Shown here: positions 35,873 to 45,418 of the stretch, piece after piece
Position numbering within the stretch: the stretch's first letter is position 1
How the letters are laid out: each line of letters starts with the position of its first letter
Assembly: GCA_017984315.1 (NCBI GenBank)
Contig: JAGNZR010000006.1
Location: 1-57,482, forward strand
Length of the DNA: 57,482 nucleotides
DNA from: Fusobacteriaceae bacterium
Lineage (GTDB): Bacteria; Fusobacteriota; Fusobacteriia; Fusobacteriales; Fusobacteriaceae
Direction of reading: 5' to 3'
Notes under the pieces: model-generated
Databases searched by the model: none
What the model saw: the letters and a program-made list of their open reading frames with translations, nothing else
Told to the model about the DNA's origin: nothing
Program-made: the position numbers and the translations under genes

Positions 35873-38088
35873 TTTCCACTTTCTATTAATTCTTTCTTTT
35901 TAGTTACAAAGAAGTTTGCTACATGCACTCCTTTATCATTTTTACCAAACCCTTGATCCATCCCTTGTTTTCTAGCAATTTCAGGAGTAACTTGTGTTCC
36001 ACCAGCGCAGATTATTACTTTATCTCTAATCCCTTTTTCCACTGCAAGTTCATGTAATTTTTTCATATTTTTATAATGAATATCATCATGAGATATAATT
36101 GTAGAAACCAATATTACATCTGCATTCATTTCAATTGCAGAATCTATCATTTTTTCGCATGATACAGATGTTCCTAAATACTCAACTTCCATTCCAAACT
36201 TTTCAATTCCACCGTGCTTAATATCTATAACTTCACGTAGTCCTACTGAGTGCTCATCTTGTCCTATTGTTCCAGCTACAATTTTAAACGGATGCTTATC
36301 TGCAAAATCTCTGATCTCATCATCACTTAAAACTTTAACTTCTTCAGGAATTACTAATTTGCTCTTATCTACAACATGCTTTACTTTACCTTTTATTTGA
36401 ACTCTAGTTCCTTCACTTGGATGCATAACCTCTAAATGAATAACCTCAGGTGATTCTAAATTCATAGATTTTGCAAACTCTATTGCTGCAACTTCCGCAG
36501 TTCTAGAATCTGTAGGTAAGAACATTTCAACAGATACTACTCCGTCTCCAGCCCATTCAACCTCTGGCTTTAACATATTACCTTTTCTAAACTCTGCAGT
36601 TTCAGCCATTCTTACATTTACATTATCATTTTCATCTAATTCATCTATAAATACAATTTTCTCAGGATTTTCAAATGTTGATCCACCAATTAATACCGCT
36701 GGAGTTTCAAGCTCATCTGAAGAGTATTGTTTTATATTATTATTTCCAAAGTGAGCTGTAACTGGTGCAAAATATTTTTCATCTCTTTCAAATACGAAAC
36801 CAGCTCCTACTCCACCATCTTTCTTTCTTCCAATTCCATCTCCATTTCTTTCAGGATAGCATGCAGAGTCAACAAAAAATCCATTCTCTACTGCATCAAA
36901 ATACCCAGTCTCTGCTATCTCTTCTAAAAATAAAACAGCTCTCTCTTTTAACTCTCTAACTTTATCTGTTAGCCAGCCATCTTTTTTGATTTCAAGCATC
37001 TCTAAAAGTCCATCCATTCCAGCCATAGATTGCTTAGCTGTATCACATGCTTCAATGTTATAAACATGCCAAGGAACGTTTCTTCCTTCATCAGGAGTTA
37101 TTGTTGATTGGATATCCGCTCTAGTCAGTTTAGAGATAAGCATGTTCATTACGTGAGTAACTGTAGCTTCTCTTGAAGATGAAGTTATATATTTTGTATT
37201 CATTTGTGCTCTCATTCTGTACTCAGGAAAAAGCTCTCTTAAAGCAATTGCATAAGGAAGATCTAACTTCATGCAAGGAGCTGGAGCTGATGTAGGTGGT
37301 ACTGTAGATAAACAGATTAAATCCTTTGGTATCCCTACTTTATTAGAAAATATAGAGTTCAGTCCATGTTGCACCATAAGCTCAGGCATTACTTTCCAAG
37401 CCTCTCTAGCAGTTGCATTAGCATTGTGTGCTCCATCTATTTGAGCCATTTTTGCCCAAGCCATAACTCTTTTAGATTCAGCAGCATCTACAAACGAACG
37501 AACCATATTTACGTTTCTATATAATACGTTATACTGAGGATCTTGGTGAGCTCCATTTACTCCCTCTTCAGCAAACATTACAGCAACGTCAGGCCCTGCT
37601 ACTCCAGAAACGTACGAGTGATAATTTATCTCTCTTCCTACTTCCTCCTCTATCATGTCACAAGCTTTTCTTTGTGCTCTTACTTGCTTTCTAGTAATAG
37701 GTACTCCTCCACTTCCTTGAGGTGTTCCTTCTATTAACCCATCAAAGTGAGATTGCCCAGCAGTTCTGATAACCATTATGTGGTCTGCACCGTGCCAAGC
37801 AGCCATTCTCATTCTTCTAATATCATCTTCAAATCTTCCAGAAGCAATCTCAGTTGTAATTGTGCTTAAAGGTTGTGGATCTATATTTCCAAAATATTTT
37901 GCAGCAGGCATAGCGATATATTTCTCTAAAGATTCTCCACATTCGCTAAAATTGAAAGCCCCTAACTTTCCACCATTAGCTAATGGTGTTCTCCATGTCC
38001 ATCCTCTTCTTCTTGGTCTATACTTATCTAAATCTTGTAAGATAAAATCTATATCTAATTTTTCATTAGGCTGTATTTTATTATTCAT
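35863..38088 (-). CDS. oraE: D-ornithine 4,5-aminomutase, E subunit
   Basis: About 741 residues. The C-terminal B12-binding domain shows the DxHxxG base-off motif as DEHSVG (about residue 620), and the rest is the PLP-carrying TIM-barrel of OraE. With OraS it moves the terminal amino group of D-ornithine to C4, giving 2,4-diaminopentanoate, using adenosylcobalamin and PLP. The open frame extends to 38115, but the ATG at 38088 overlaps the oraS stop as TAATG behind GGAGAGGTG, so translation is coupled. Confidence 0.95.
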   Translation of the reverse strand: MNNKIQPNEKLDIDFILQDLDKYRPRRRGWTWRTPLANGGKLGAFNFSECGESLEKYIAMPAAKYFGNIDPQPLSTITTEIASGRFEDDIRRMRMAAWHGADHIMVIRTAGQSHFDGLIEGTPQGSGGVPITRKQVRAQRKACDMIEEEVGREINYHSYVSGVAGPDVAVMFAEEGVNGAHQDPQYNVLYRNVNMVRSFVDAAESKRVMAWAKMAQIDGAHNANATAREAWKVMPELMVQHGLNSIFSNKVGIPKDLICLSTVPPTSAPAPCMKLDLPYAIALRELFPEYRMRAQMNTKYITSSSREATVTHVMNMLISKLTRADIQSTITPDEGRNVPWHVYNIEACDTAKQSMAGMDGLLEMLEIKKDGWLTDKVRELKERAVLFLEEIAETGYFDAVENGFFVDSACYPERNGDGIGRKKDGGVGAGFVFERDEKYFAPVTAHFGNNNIKQYSSDELETPAVLIGGSTFENPEKIVFIDELDENDNVNVRMAETAEFRKGNMLKPEVEWAGDGVVSVEMFLPTDSRTAEVAAIEFAKSMNLESPEVIHLEVMHPSEGTRVQIKGKVKHVVDKSKLVIPEEVKVLSDDEIRDFADKHPFKIVAGTIGQDEHSVGLREVIDIKHGGIEKFGMEVEYLGTSVSCEKMIDSAIEMNADVILVSTIISHDDIHYKNMKKLHELAVEKGIRDKVIICAGGTQVTPEIARKQGMDQGFGKNDKGVHVANFFVTKKKELIESGKWN

Positions 38089-38462
38089 TACTTCACCTCT
38101 CCAAAATATTTGCAAGCTTCATCCCAGAAGTTCCCTTTTAAAAGTTCTAATCCACTCTCTCTGATAGAAAGGTTTTTAACTTTAGAAACTGCATAAACTA
38201 CATGACCTGCTCCGTATTTAATAAGTCCTCTGTTTATTGCTTCCTCTACTAAAGGTTTTGCTTCTAATGAAGAGAACCCCATTCTTAGTAATACAGATCT
38301 CTCTATTGAAGGTGTAGTATGTGTTTTTGCTATATCTATCATAGGATCAACAATTTTCTCTGCCAATTCCCAAAATTTATTTTTTAACTCCTCATCTGTT
38401 AAGTTCTTTAAATGACTTCTTCTAGTTTCGAAGTCGTCCCCTCTTTTTAAATACCCTTTCAT
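38088..38462 (-). CDS. oraS: D-ornithine 4,5-aminomutase, S subunit
   Basis: A 124-residue small subunit with the family segments MKGYLKRGDDFETRR at the N terminus and GAGHVVYAVSKVKN. It stabilises OraE and is needed for activity. It starts 2 bases after ortB ends, and its stop overlaps the oraE start codon. Confidence 0.93.
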   Translation of the reverse strand: MKGYLKRGDDFETRRSHLKNLTDEELKNKFWELAEKIVDPMIDIAKTHTTPSIERSVLLRMGFSSLEAKPLVEEAINRGLIKYGAGHVVYAVSKVKNLSIRESGLELLKGNFWDEACKYFGEVK

Positions 38463-38464
38463 AA

Positions 38465-39865
38465 TTACCTCGCTTCTAATATTTTTTTTACGAAATCTTT
38501 AGTACTTTTTGTCTCTATTGCTAAAAACTCAATATCATTATCTGATATAGATTTTTCTGCTTTATCACAATGATTTTTGATCAATGAAGTTTTTTGTCTA
38601 TTAAGATCTAAATCAACAGCATTAATTTCCCCAATATTCATAGGTAAAATTATATTTTTCCCTGGAATCTCTTCAGAAGTTACCCCAAATTTAACTTCTA
38701 CACCGTTTTCTCTTGCAAAAGACAGTTGAGATTGAATATGCTTACCAGCACCAGTGTATTCACTTTCTTGAACTATCAATACTGCATCTTCAGGAAGAGT
38801 TTTTGCTATTGAACATGCTGCTGCTAGTGATGTATTCCCTGCAGGGCCTCTTTCTAACCCTTCAACTTGAGCAAGAAGCTCTGTCATATAGAAAACTTCC
38901 CCTTGATTTACAGTAACATATCTATCTAAATATCTAAGTGGTCTAGCTGCTGATCTTGGTACATCTGATCTGTCAGGCCATGTAGCAAATGGTATCCCAA
39001 ATCCTGTATGCCCTGTTGTGAAAGATTTTCTATTAAAATCTTTATCTGAAGCCATATGAAGTCCTTTTAAATTCACGCTAGCACCAACTATTTGAGTATC
39101 AGTTGCCCCAGCTTTAATAAGTCCTCTTGCTGTTCCAGTTATATTTCCACCACCAGCATTTGTACAAACTACTACATCAGGAAATTTCCCTGTAATATCT
39201 TTTGTTTGCTGTGCTAATTCATAACCTAAAGTTTCCACTCCAGCAATTCCAAATGGTGTGTATAATGAAGCATTGAAGTACCCTGTCTCTTCTAATATTT
39301 TTAAGAAAGTATAGAAAAGTTCAGGTCCTACTGATAATTGTATTACTTCTGCACCATAAGCTTCACAATGTCTTGCTTTTTCTATAATTTCAGGCTGTCC
39401 AACACCTCTGCTGTCATAGCACTCTTGAACTATTATACACTTTAATCCATGCATAGCAGCTTGAGATGCAACTGCAGCTCCGTAGTTTCCACTTGTAGCA
39501 GCTACTACTCCTTTATAACCTAATCTTTTTGCATGATAAACAGCTGTAGCAGCTCTTCTAGCTTTAAAAGATCCTGAAGGATTGCAAGCTTCATCTTTAA
39601 CAAATATTCTTGCCCCTTTTCCTGGTTCACTATATTTTCTAACAAGTTTAGTTATATTTTTTAATTCAATTAAAGGTGTTCTACCTACTGCACCTGCTTT
39701 TTGAATCTCCATTATCTCTTCTAATGTATATCCAACTTCACTCATCATTTTTTCATAATCAAATCCAATACCATCATCTTCAAAATCGGCAAAGTCAATA
39801 CCTAAAGATTTTTTCATTATTTCATTACTTCTCGACATTACTGCTGCATAACTCATATCTTTCAT
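38465..39865 (-). CDS. ortB: 2-amino-4-ketopentanoate thiolase, beta subunit
   Basis: A 466-residue fold-type II PLP enzyme related to threonine synthase and cysteine synthase. The predicted PLP lysine is in NPSGSFKARRA (about residue 123) and a phosphate-binding GGGNITGTA loop lies near residue 240. With OrtA it cleaves 2-amino-4-ketopentanoate with CoA to acetyl-CoA and alanine (D-alanine in the described enzyme). It starts 2 bases after ortA behind GGAGG. Confidence 0.93.
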   Translation of the reverse strand: MKDMSYAAVMSRSNEIMKKSLGIDFADFEDDGIGFDYEKMMSEVGYTLEEIMEIQKAGAVGRTPLIELKNITKLVRKYSEPGKGARIFVKDEACNPSGSFKARRAATAVYHAKRLGYKGVVAATSGNYGAAVASQAAMHGLKCIIVQECYDSRGVGQPEIIEKARHCEAYGAEVIQLSVGPELFYTFLKILEETGYFNASLYTPFGIAGVETLGYELAQQTKDITGKFPDVVVCTNAGGGNITGTARGLIKAGATDTQIVGASVNLKGLHMASDKDFNRKSFTTGHTGFGIPFATWPDRSDVPRSAARPLRYLDRYVTVNQGEVFYMTELLAQVEGLERGPAGNTSLAAACSIAKTLPEDAVLIVQESEYTGAGKHIQSQLSFARENGVEVKFGVTSEEIPGKNIILPMNIGEINAVDLDLNRQKTSLIKNHCDKAEKSISDNDIEFLAIETKSTKDFVKKILEAR

Positions 39866-39867
39866 AA

Positions 39868-40170
39868 TTATTTTACCTCCGAAAGTTCTTTTCTTGCGTT
39901 CATCCCAATCACTGCAAGCTCTGGAACATAACTTCCAAAAGATATTGTATACGTAGGATTAATCTCTTCTAAAATTCCACGCTCAACTCTTCCTGTTTTT
40001 GTAACAACTTCTACAACTTCACCAATTTTGGCATCATTTTGTAAAAAACCTTTTACCCACATTTTTAAATCTGATTTTTTTGTGTCTTCAGGTAAATTTG
40101 TACTTCTTTCTGAAGATTGTAAAACAGTTTCATATATTTTTACCCAGTCACCTTTTTTTGCATTTTTCAT
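39868..40170 (-). CDS. ortA: 2-amino-4-ketopentanoate thiolase, alpha subunit
   Basis: A 100-residue partner of OrtB with the family pattern GDWVKIYETVLQSSERS at the start and the GEVVEVVTKTGRVERG beta segment. Such small subunits are found only with OrtB in ornithine oxidation clusters. It lies 43 bases after ord. Confidence 0.92.
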   Translation of the reverse strand: MKNAKKGDWVKIYETVLQSSERSTNLPEDTKKSDLKMWVKGFLQNDAKIGEVVEVVTKTGRVERGILEEINPTYTISFGSYVPELAVIGMNARKELSEVK

Positions 40171-40213
40171 ATTATAAAAACCTCCAAATTTGTTCCTTAA
40201 ATTACTATTTTTC

Positions 40214-41266
40214 TTAGTCTCTTTCTATTAGTTTTCTCATATCACCCATTATTGCTCTTGGAACTGGAAGATCTAACATTGTTTTTAATCCTGGCTTAGA
40301 ATTTATAATATGAGGGATCATATTTACACTCATAGCAATAGTTCCAATTCCACCGTCAACTTCTGGAGTTATAGCCATACTGATTTCTGGAGACCCTTTA
40401 AGGATGATATAGTCACCTGTAGCTGTTCCTCCTAATTGAGGTTCAACTTGCTGTGGATGGTACATTTCAATTTTTACTTCCCCATTTACAGTTCCAAACC
40501 CTTCCATAGAGCACCCTGCAACATTTCCTGCTGCAACTTCAACATACTTAGTTTTTCTAAATACATCTGATACTATTGGAGCTTGTTGCTGCTTAATTGG
40601 ATTCTCTACTTCCCACCCAATAGCATCAGCTATCATGTTAATTGATTCAGCGAACCCAACATGACCTGCTAACTCTCCAGTTTCAGTTTTATGGATAAAA
40701 TCTTCTTTTGTTAATCCCACTCCCTGCTCTTCCATAACAGCATGTCCAAATGGAGAAAGACTGTTTACTCTTCTTGCTGTTACATGATCAACTCTTTGCA
40801 TAGCACCTGTAAGTGTTACAACTAAAAGATCCATCATTAATCCTGGATTAATTCCTGTACCTAATATAGAAACTCCGTTTTCCTTTGCTATTCTGTCTAA
40901 TTCTGCTGCTAACTCAGGATTTTGAGCTTTTGGATATGACATCTCCTCAGCTGTAGATACCACATTTATCCCCTTTTTTAATACATGAGCTAATCTAGGA
41001 AAAGCCGCTTTTGTAAAAGAGTCTGTTGCGCAAAGGCAAACATCGCATTTTTTACCATTTAAAACATCATCTATCTCATCTTTAATTATAATCTCTTTTC
41101 TTCCATTTTGAGGAATTCCTAATACTTCATACATGCTTTTTCCAACTCTTGATGGAGATTTGTCACAAACACCTATAATTTCCACACCTTGCTTCTCTAA
41201 AAGCATAGCTGCCATTCCACTTCCCATTGCTCCAAATCCCCAAATTGCTACTTTAATATTTTCCAT
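40214..41266 (-). CDS. ord: 2,4-diaminopentanoate dehydrogenase
   Basis: A 350-residue NAD(P)-dependent oxidoreductase with the N-terminal Rossmann fingerprint IWGFGAMGSGMA. It resembles dihydrodipicolinate reductase-like amine dehydrogenases of the Ord family, which oxidatively deaminate 2,4-diaminopentanoate to 2-amino-4-ketopentanoate and yield ammonia and reduced cofactor. It is the second gene of the operon, 71 bases after alr. Confidence 0.93.
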   Translation of the reverse strand: MENIKVAIWGFGAMGSGMAAMLLEKQGVEIIGVCDKSPSRVGKSMYEVLGIPQNGRKEIIIKDEIDDVLNGKKCDVCLCATDSFTKAAFPRLAHVLKKGINVVSTAEEMSYPKAQNPELAAELDRIAKENGVSILGTGINPGLMMDLLVVTLTGAMQRVDHVTARRVNSLSPFGHAVMEEQGVGLTKEDFIHKTETGELAGHVGFAESINMIADAIGWEVENPIKQQQAPIVSDVFRKTKYVEVAAGNVAGCSMEGFGTVNGEVKIEMYHPQQVEPQLGGTATGDYIILKGSPEISMAITPEVDGGIGTIAMSVNMIPHIINSKPGLKTMLDLPVPRAIMGDMRKLIERD

Positions 41267-41337
41267 TTCTTCCCCCTATAATTTTTTTAAATTTTAATTA
41301 TATATACCATTACTTTTACAGTAATTTAATAATGAAT

Positions 41338-42423
41338 TTATATGTACACTCTATCTACTCTACCTGATATTTGAACTAAATATTCATAAGGAGATATCTC
41401 TGCATTTTTTAATTGATTCATTACATGTTTACCTAAAACTTCAACTTCCATTCCTAACTTTACCTTCTCTTTTATACAGTCTGGAATCTCAATCATTGTA
41501 ACATCCATACATACTTTACCTAAAACTTTACATGGCACACCATCTATATGCATTATCCCTTTATTTGTAAATCTTCTCTGGTATCCATCTGCATATCCTA
41601 TTGAAACAGTTGCAACCATTCCACCTTTTTTTACAAACCCTTCTCTTCCATAAGATATATAAGAATCCTCTTCTACAACTTTTAGATGCGCTATTCTAGC
41701 TTTTAGTTTTGTAATAGTTTCCAATCCATTATGAAGATCAGTATACCCATAAAGCATAATTCCAGCTCTTGCTAAATTACCTCCGCAAAGAGAATCGTGG
41801 TCTATTATCCCTGCACTATTTTGAATATGTCTATATTTCAACTCTTTTATATCCTCATACTCTTTAAATTTATTTATCTGTTGGACAGTATATAACTCTT
41901 GTGTGTACTCATCAGAAGATGAAAAATGAGAGTAGATTCCAATTATCTCTGTTTTTTTGAATTTTTCTATCATATCAAGCACATCTTGTCTCTTTATGTT
42001 TGTAAATCCTATCCTTCCCATTCCAGTATCTATTTTTATATGCACTTTTGGATTACAAAAGTTATTTTTTTCAATGTACTCTAAATCTTCATACCTTGTT
42101 ATTGACAGTTGCAGATTATTATTGAATGCTTCCTCATATTCATCATAATTAAGTGCTCCAAAAACTAAAATTTCACCTTGTATTCCATTTTTTCTAAGTT
42201 TCACACCCTCTTTAAGGCATGCAACTCCAAAGATTTTAACGCCTAATTTTGTAAGTTCTTTGGCTATTGCCACATCTCCGCATCCATATCCATCAGCTTT
42301 AACAACGCCTAAAATCTCTTTCCCTTTCACTAACCTTTTTGCTATTTCATAGTTATTTTTTAATTTTGCAAAATCTATTTCTAACCACGCTCTTTTCACA
42401 CTTACACCTCTAATTTCAATCAA
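41338..42423 (-). CDS. alr: Alanine racemase at the head of the ornithine operon
   Basis: A 361-residue two-domain alanine racemase: PLP lysine in GVVKADGYG (about residue 43), the HIKIDTGMGRIGF segment, and the second catalytic tyrosine in IGYADGYQR. It interconverts L- and D-alanine. The frame begins at 42423, and ATG M1 gives a slightly long N terminus (MIEIRGVSVKRAWLEID); a GTG at 42402 (VKRAWLEID) is also possible. Location at the start of an operon whose thiolase releases D-alanine suggests a catabolic racemase, possibly in addition to a cell-wall one. Confidence 0.92.
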   Translation of the reverse strand: MIEIRGVSVKRAWLEIDFAKLKNNYEIAKRLVKGKEILGVVKADGYGCGDVAIAKELTKLGVKIFGVACLKEGVKLRKNGIQGEILVFGALNYDEYEEAFNNNLQLSITRYEDLEYIEKNNFCNPKVHIKIDTGMGRIGFTNIKRQDVLDMIEKFKKTEIIGIYSHFSSSDEYTQELYTVQQINKFKEYEDIKELKYRHIQNSAGIIDHDSLCGGNLARAGIMLYGYTDLHNGLETITKLKARIAHLKVVEEDSYISYGREGFVKKGGMVATVSIGYADGYQRRFTNKGIMHIDGVPCKVLGKVCMDVTMIEIPDCIKEKVKLGMEVEVLGKHVMNQLKNAEISPYEYLVQISGRVDRVYI

Positions 42424-42463
42424 AAATAAAATCTTTCAAATTTTCATTTATCTTGTATATATT

Positions 42464-42490
42464 TTATTACATTTGTATTATATGTAATAA
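42464..42490. repeat. Inverted repeat at the start of the ornithine-operon transcript
   Basis: TTATTACA (42464-42471) and TGTAATAA (42483-42490), perfect 8-bp arms with an 11-base centre, just downstream of the predicted transcription start. It may be an operator or a 5' mRNA hairpin. Confidence 0.4.
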
Positions 42491-42501
42491 TCATTAACAA
42501 C

Positions 42502-42530
42502 AATTTATCTTTTTTCTAAATTTTTGTCAA
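42502..42530 (-). promoter_or_regulatory. Promoter of the ornithine oxidation operon
   Basis: On the minus strand TTGACA (42525-42530), 17-base spacer, TAAATT (42502-42507), about 80 bases upstream of alr. Confidence 0.7.
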
Positions 42531-42629
42531 CACCTTGCCATTAAAAAGTGTTTTTTTTTTATACTATATATTCTATTTTCAAGTTTATTATTCTTTTTTT
42601 GATTTTTTTTACCATTCTTAAACATTTAA

Positions 42630-42672
42630 AATAAAATGGAGTTATCTTTGAAATCTGATAACTCCATTTTAT
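42630..42672 (-). terminator. Terminator after the CtlX-like gene
   Basis: AAAATGGAGTTATC (42633-42646) pairs perfectly with 42657-42670; T-rich DNA follows on the minus strand. It starts 7 bases after the gene stop. Confidence 0.85.
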
Positions 42673-42676
42673 CAAT

Positions 42677-43600
42677 TTAAAATAATTCAGCTACCATACA
42701 CCTGGCCGATCCTCCACCTAATTTTTCAATGGTAGAAATATCAGCATGTATAATTTTAGAATTTTTTTCCATTATCTCCTTTTGCTCAGTTGTAAAAGCA
42801 TTATATGCAGAAGTAGACATTATTGTGAATATATCCTCATTTTTATTAGAGACCTGTATTATATTTCCAGCAAAATTTGCCATCTGCTGTTCAGTTATAT
42901 CTATTATCTCTTTATTGCATTTTTTTAATTCAGAAACAACATTATCTTTTTCGTTTTTATCATCTATGGAATCTAAACAGATAACTGCAAAATCAGTTCC
43001 TATAGCCATCATTACATTTGTGTGGTATATAGGCAACCTTTTCCCTTCAAAAGTTTGAAAAGAATTAAAAGCTACTGGAGAAAATTCATAATTTTTGCAA
43101 AAATCCATAAACAGATCTTTGTCACACCTTTTCGATAGTGATGCAAAGGCCACTTTTTTAACTCTGTCAAATATCAGGCATCCAGTCCCTTCTAAAAATT
43201 TATCCTCATTTTCGTACACGCTGTAATTAGTCATATTAATTTGTTTATCTGAAATATTATCAATTAAAACTCCTAAATGTTTAAATCTCTCAAGCCTTCT
43301 ATTTTCAGCAAACATAGGTGAAAGAAACAACTCTCCCCCTGGTTCAGTGATAAACCAGTTATTGGGAAAAATACTGTCTGGAGTGTGTGGAGTTTTTGTA
43401 TCTTTAACTACCACTACTTCAACTCCATTTTCTCTAATTTTAGATACAAGATCATTAAACTCTTTTAATGCCTTTTCTTGGACAATTTGGGCATCCACTT
43501 TTTCATTGACCTGAAAAAAATTATTAACTGCAGTCTCCTCATTAAATGCAAAACAAGTCGGCTCCACCATTAAAATTTTAGACGTAGTTTGTGTTCTCAC
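42677..43600 (-). CDS. CtlX-like citrulline hydrolase of the arginine deiminase/amidinotransferase superfamily
   Basis: About 307 residues. The pattern matches the guanidine-modifying superfamily: SIFPNNWF near the N-terminal third, the histidine in IYHTNVMMA, NFAGNIIQ, and the C-terminal catalytic cysteine in GGGSARCMVAEL. It is closest to CtlX proteins, which hydrolyse citrulline to ornithine, ammonia and carbon dioxide; arginine deiminase- or dimethylarginine hydrolase-like activity cannot be excluded. The frame opens at 43651, but the GTG at 43600 (VRTQTTSKILM) has AAGGAGATGA 8 bases upstream and fits the family start. The ornithine oxidation operon lies next to it. Confidence 0.8.
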   Translation of the reverse strand: MRTQTTSKILMVEPTCFAFNEETAVNNFFQVNEKVDAQIVQEKALKEFNDLVSKIRENGVEVVVVKDTKTPHTPDSIFPNNWFITEPGGELFLSPMFAENRRLERFKHLGVLIDNISDKQINMTNYSVYENEDKFLEGTGCLIFDRVKKVAFASLSKRCDKDLFMDFCKNYEFSPVAFNSFQTFEGKRLPIYHTNVMMAIGTDFAVICLDSIDDKNEKDNVVSELKKCNKEIIDITEQQMANFAGNIIQVSNKNEDIFTIMSTSAYNAFTTEQKEIMEKNSKIIHADISTIEKLGGGSARCMVAELF

Positions 43601-43654
43601 TTTTAATTTCATCTCCTTTATTTTTGTCTTAACTGATATATGTTTTATCATTCA

Positions 43655-43683
43655 ATGTTACCACACAGTTCAATTTCTTTCAA
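43655..43683 (-). promoter_or_regulatory. Promoter of the CtlX-like gene
   Basis: On the minus strand TTGAAA (43678-43683), 17-base spacer, TAACAT (43655-43660). Confidence 0.6.
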
Positions 43684-43740
43684 CTCCATGCTTTTCGAAC
43701 TTTAAGATTTCAAATAGAATATTCCATTCTTTTTTAATAC

Positions 43741-45285
43741 TTATTTTTTCCTTCTGAAATTAATAGCCTCTAAAATATGTTTTTTTTCTATTTTTTCACG
43801 GTTTTCTAAGTCTGCAATAGTTCTTGCTACTTTTAAAAGTTTATGAAACCCTCTAGCCGTAAGTTCAAAAGTGTTTATAACAGTTTTTACAAAAATTTCT
43901 TCTCTATTATCCAATTTACAGTATTTTTCAATTTCTTTCAAATTCATCTCACTATTTAATTTTGTTTTAGAATGAGCAAACCTATTTTTTTGAATTTTTC
44001 TGACATCCTCTATTCTTTTTTTTATTAGTTTACTGCTCTCCTCGTCAGTTTTATTTAATAGATCCTCTTCACTAATTTTTTTAATTTCAACTACCAAATC
44101 TATCCTATCTAATATAGGACCAGATAATTTTCTTTGATATCTATTAATTTCAGAAGCTGTACACTTACACTTTGAAGCCCCTTCATAAAGCATTCCACAA
44201 TTACATGGATTGCTAGAAGAGATCAACATAAAATTTGCTGGTAATTCTATTTTATATCCCATTCTGCTTATGTATACTTTTTTATCTTCTAAAGGCTGTC
44301 TTAACCCCTCTAATACCTCTTTTGAAAATTCACTCAGTTCATCTAAAAACAAAACACCATTATGGGCTAAAGTTACCTCCCCTGGTTTTATAACTTTTCC
44401 ACCTCCAATAACTGACGCTATAGTTCCTGTATGATGAGGCATTCTAAAAGGGCTTGCTTTTATGAAAGGGTTCTCTTCATTCAACTCTCCAGCTATACTG
44501 TATATTTTAGTGCACTCTATAGTCTCTTCTATTCCAATGTCAGGCATTATACTCTCTACCCTTTTAGCTAACATTGATTTTCCTGATCCTGGGCTCCCTA
44601 TCATCAAAATATTGTGCCCACCAGCTACCGCTATTTCAAGAGCTCTTTTAGCTAATTTTTGACCTTTTACATCAGAAAAATCTATATCCAGCTTTTTTGA
44701 ATAAAAATTCTTCTTTTTATTTAAAAGAATTTCATTCACTTTAATTATACTTTTATTTTTATACTCTGTATAACTTTCAAATAATTCTAAAAGCTCTCCA
44801 ACTGACTCTATTCCTAGAACTTCTATACCTGGAATAAGGGATGCCTCTTCTACATTGTCATAAGGTAATATAACCCCTTTATAACCCAGCTCTTTTGCTA
44901 ATATAGCTGCTCCTATCCCACCTTTAACACCTTTCACCTTACCATTTAAAGACAACTCTCCTAGAAAAATATAATTTTCCAAAATGTTTTCATTATCCCT
45001 TATTTTTTCTAACCCTATTAAAACACCTGCTGCTATAGCTAAATCATAGTGCGACCCCTCTTTCTTTTTAAAAGCTGGAGATAAATTTACTAATATTTTC
45101 TTTTGAGAAAGTGTTATATCTAAATTTTTTAGTGCTATTCTCACTCTTTCTCTGCTTTCTGAAACAGATGTATCCCCTAATCCAATTATATAAAAACTTG
45201 GAATTCCATTTCCTATATCTAATTCTACATCAACTAAATAATTGTCAATTCCGCTATACCCACTACTTTTTACTTTCAAATTCAT
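43741..45285 (-). CDS. YifB/ComM-family Mg-chelatase-like AAA+ ATPase
   Basis: A 514-residue protein: N-terminal YifB domain (about 1-175), AAA+ domain with Walker A GSPGSGKS (about 228) and Walker B VLFLDELSEF (about 310), zinc-like cysteines in NPCNCGM/CKC, and the C-terminal Mg-chelatase domain ending with FRRKK. In naturally competent bacteria ComM is a branch-migration helicase that helps integrate foreign DNA. The start at 45285 gives the family N terminus MNLKVKSSGYSGID, with GAGGTG upstream. It stands alone on the minus strand. Confidence 0.9.
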   Translation of the reverse strand: MNLKVKSSGYSGIDNYLVDVELDIGNGIPSFYIIGLGDTSVSESRERVRIALKNLDITLSQKKILVNLSPAFKKKEGSHYDLAIAAGVLIGLEKIRDNENILENYIFLGELSLNGKVKGVKGGIGAAILAKELGYKGVILPYDNVEEASLIPGIEVLGIESVGELLELFESYTEYKNKSIIKVNEILLNKKKNFYSKKLDIDFSDVKGQKLAKRALEIAVAGGHNILMIGSPGSGKSMLAKRVESIMPDIGIEETIECTKIYSIAGELNEENPFIKASPFRMPHHTGTIASVIGGGKVIKPGEVTLAHNGVLFLDELSEFSKEVLEGLRQPLEDKKVYISRMGYKIELPANFMLISSSNPCNCGMLYEGASKCKCTASEINRYQRKLSGPILDRIDLVVEIKKISEEDLLNKTDEESSKLIKKRIEDVRKIQKNRFAHSKTKLNSEMNLKEIEKYCKLDNREEIFVKTVINTFELTARGFHKLLKVARTIADLENREKIEKKHILEAINFRRKK

Positions 45286-45330
45286 TTTTTCACCTCTTTT
45301 TTTATTTTTTATATTTTTTTATAAAATTAC

Positions 45331-45359
45331 TTGACTTTTTTCCCATAAATTACTATACT
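45331..45359 (+). promoter_or_regulatory. Promoter of the reverse rubrerythrin gene
   Basis: TTGACT (45331-45336), 17-base spacer, TATACT (45354-45359). The roughly 100-base leader carries a hairpin at 45419-45448. Confidence 0.75.
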
Positions 45360-45418
45360 TATATTAACAAAGAATTGTTTTTATAATAATTTTGTAACCA
45401 TTACATTTAATTAAAAAG

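Noticed and set aside
37778-38164. 128-codon plus-strand ORF over oraE/oraS
   Set aside because: It is antisense to strongly conserved coding sequence and has no ribosome site.
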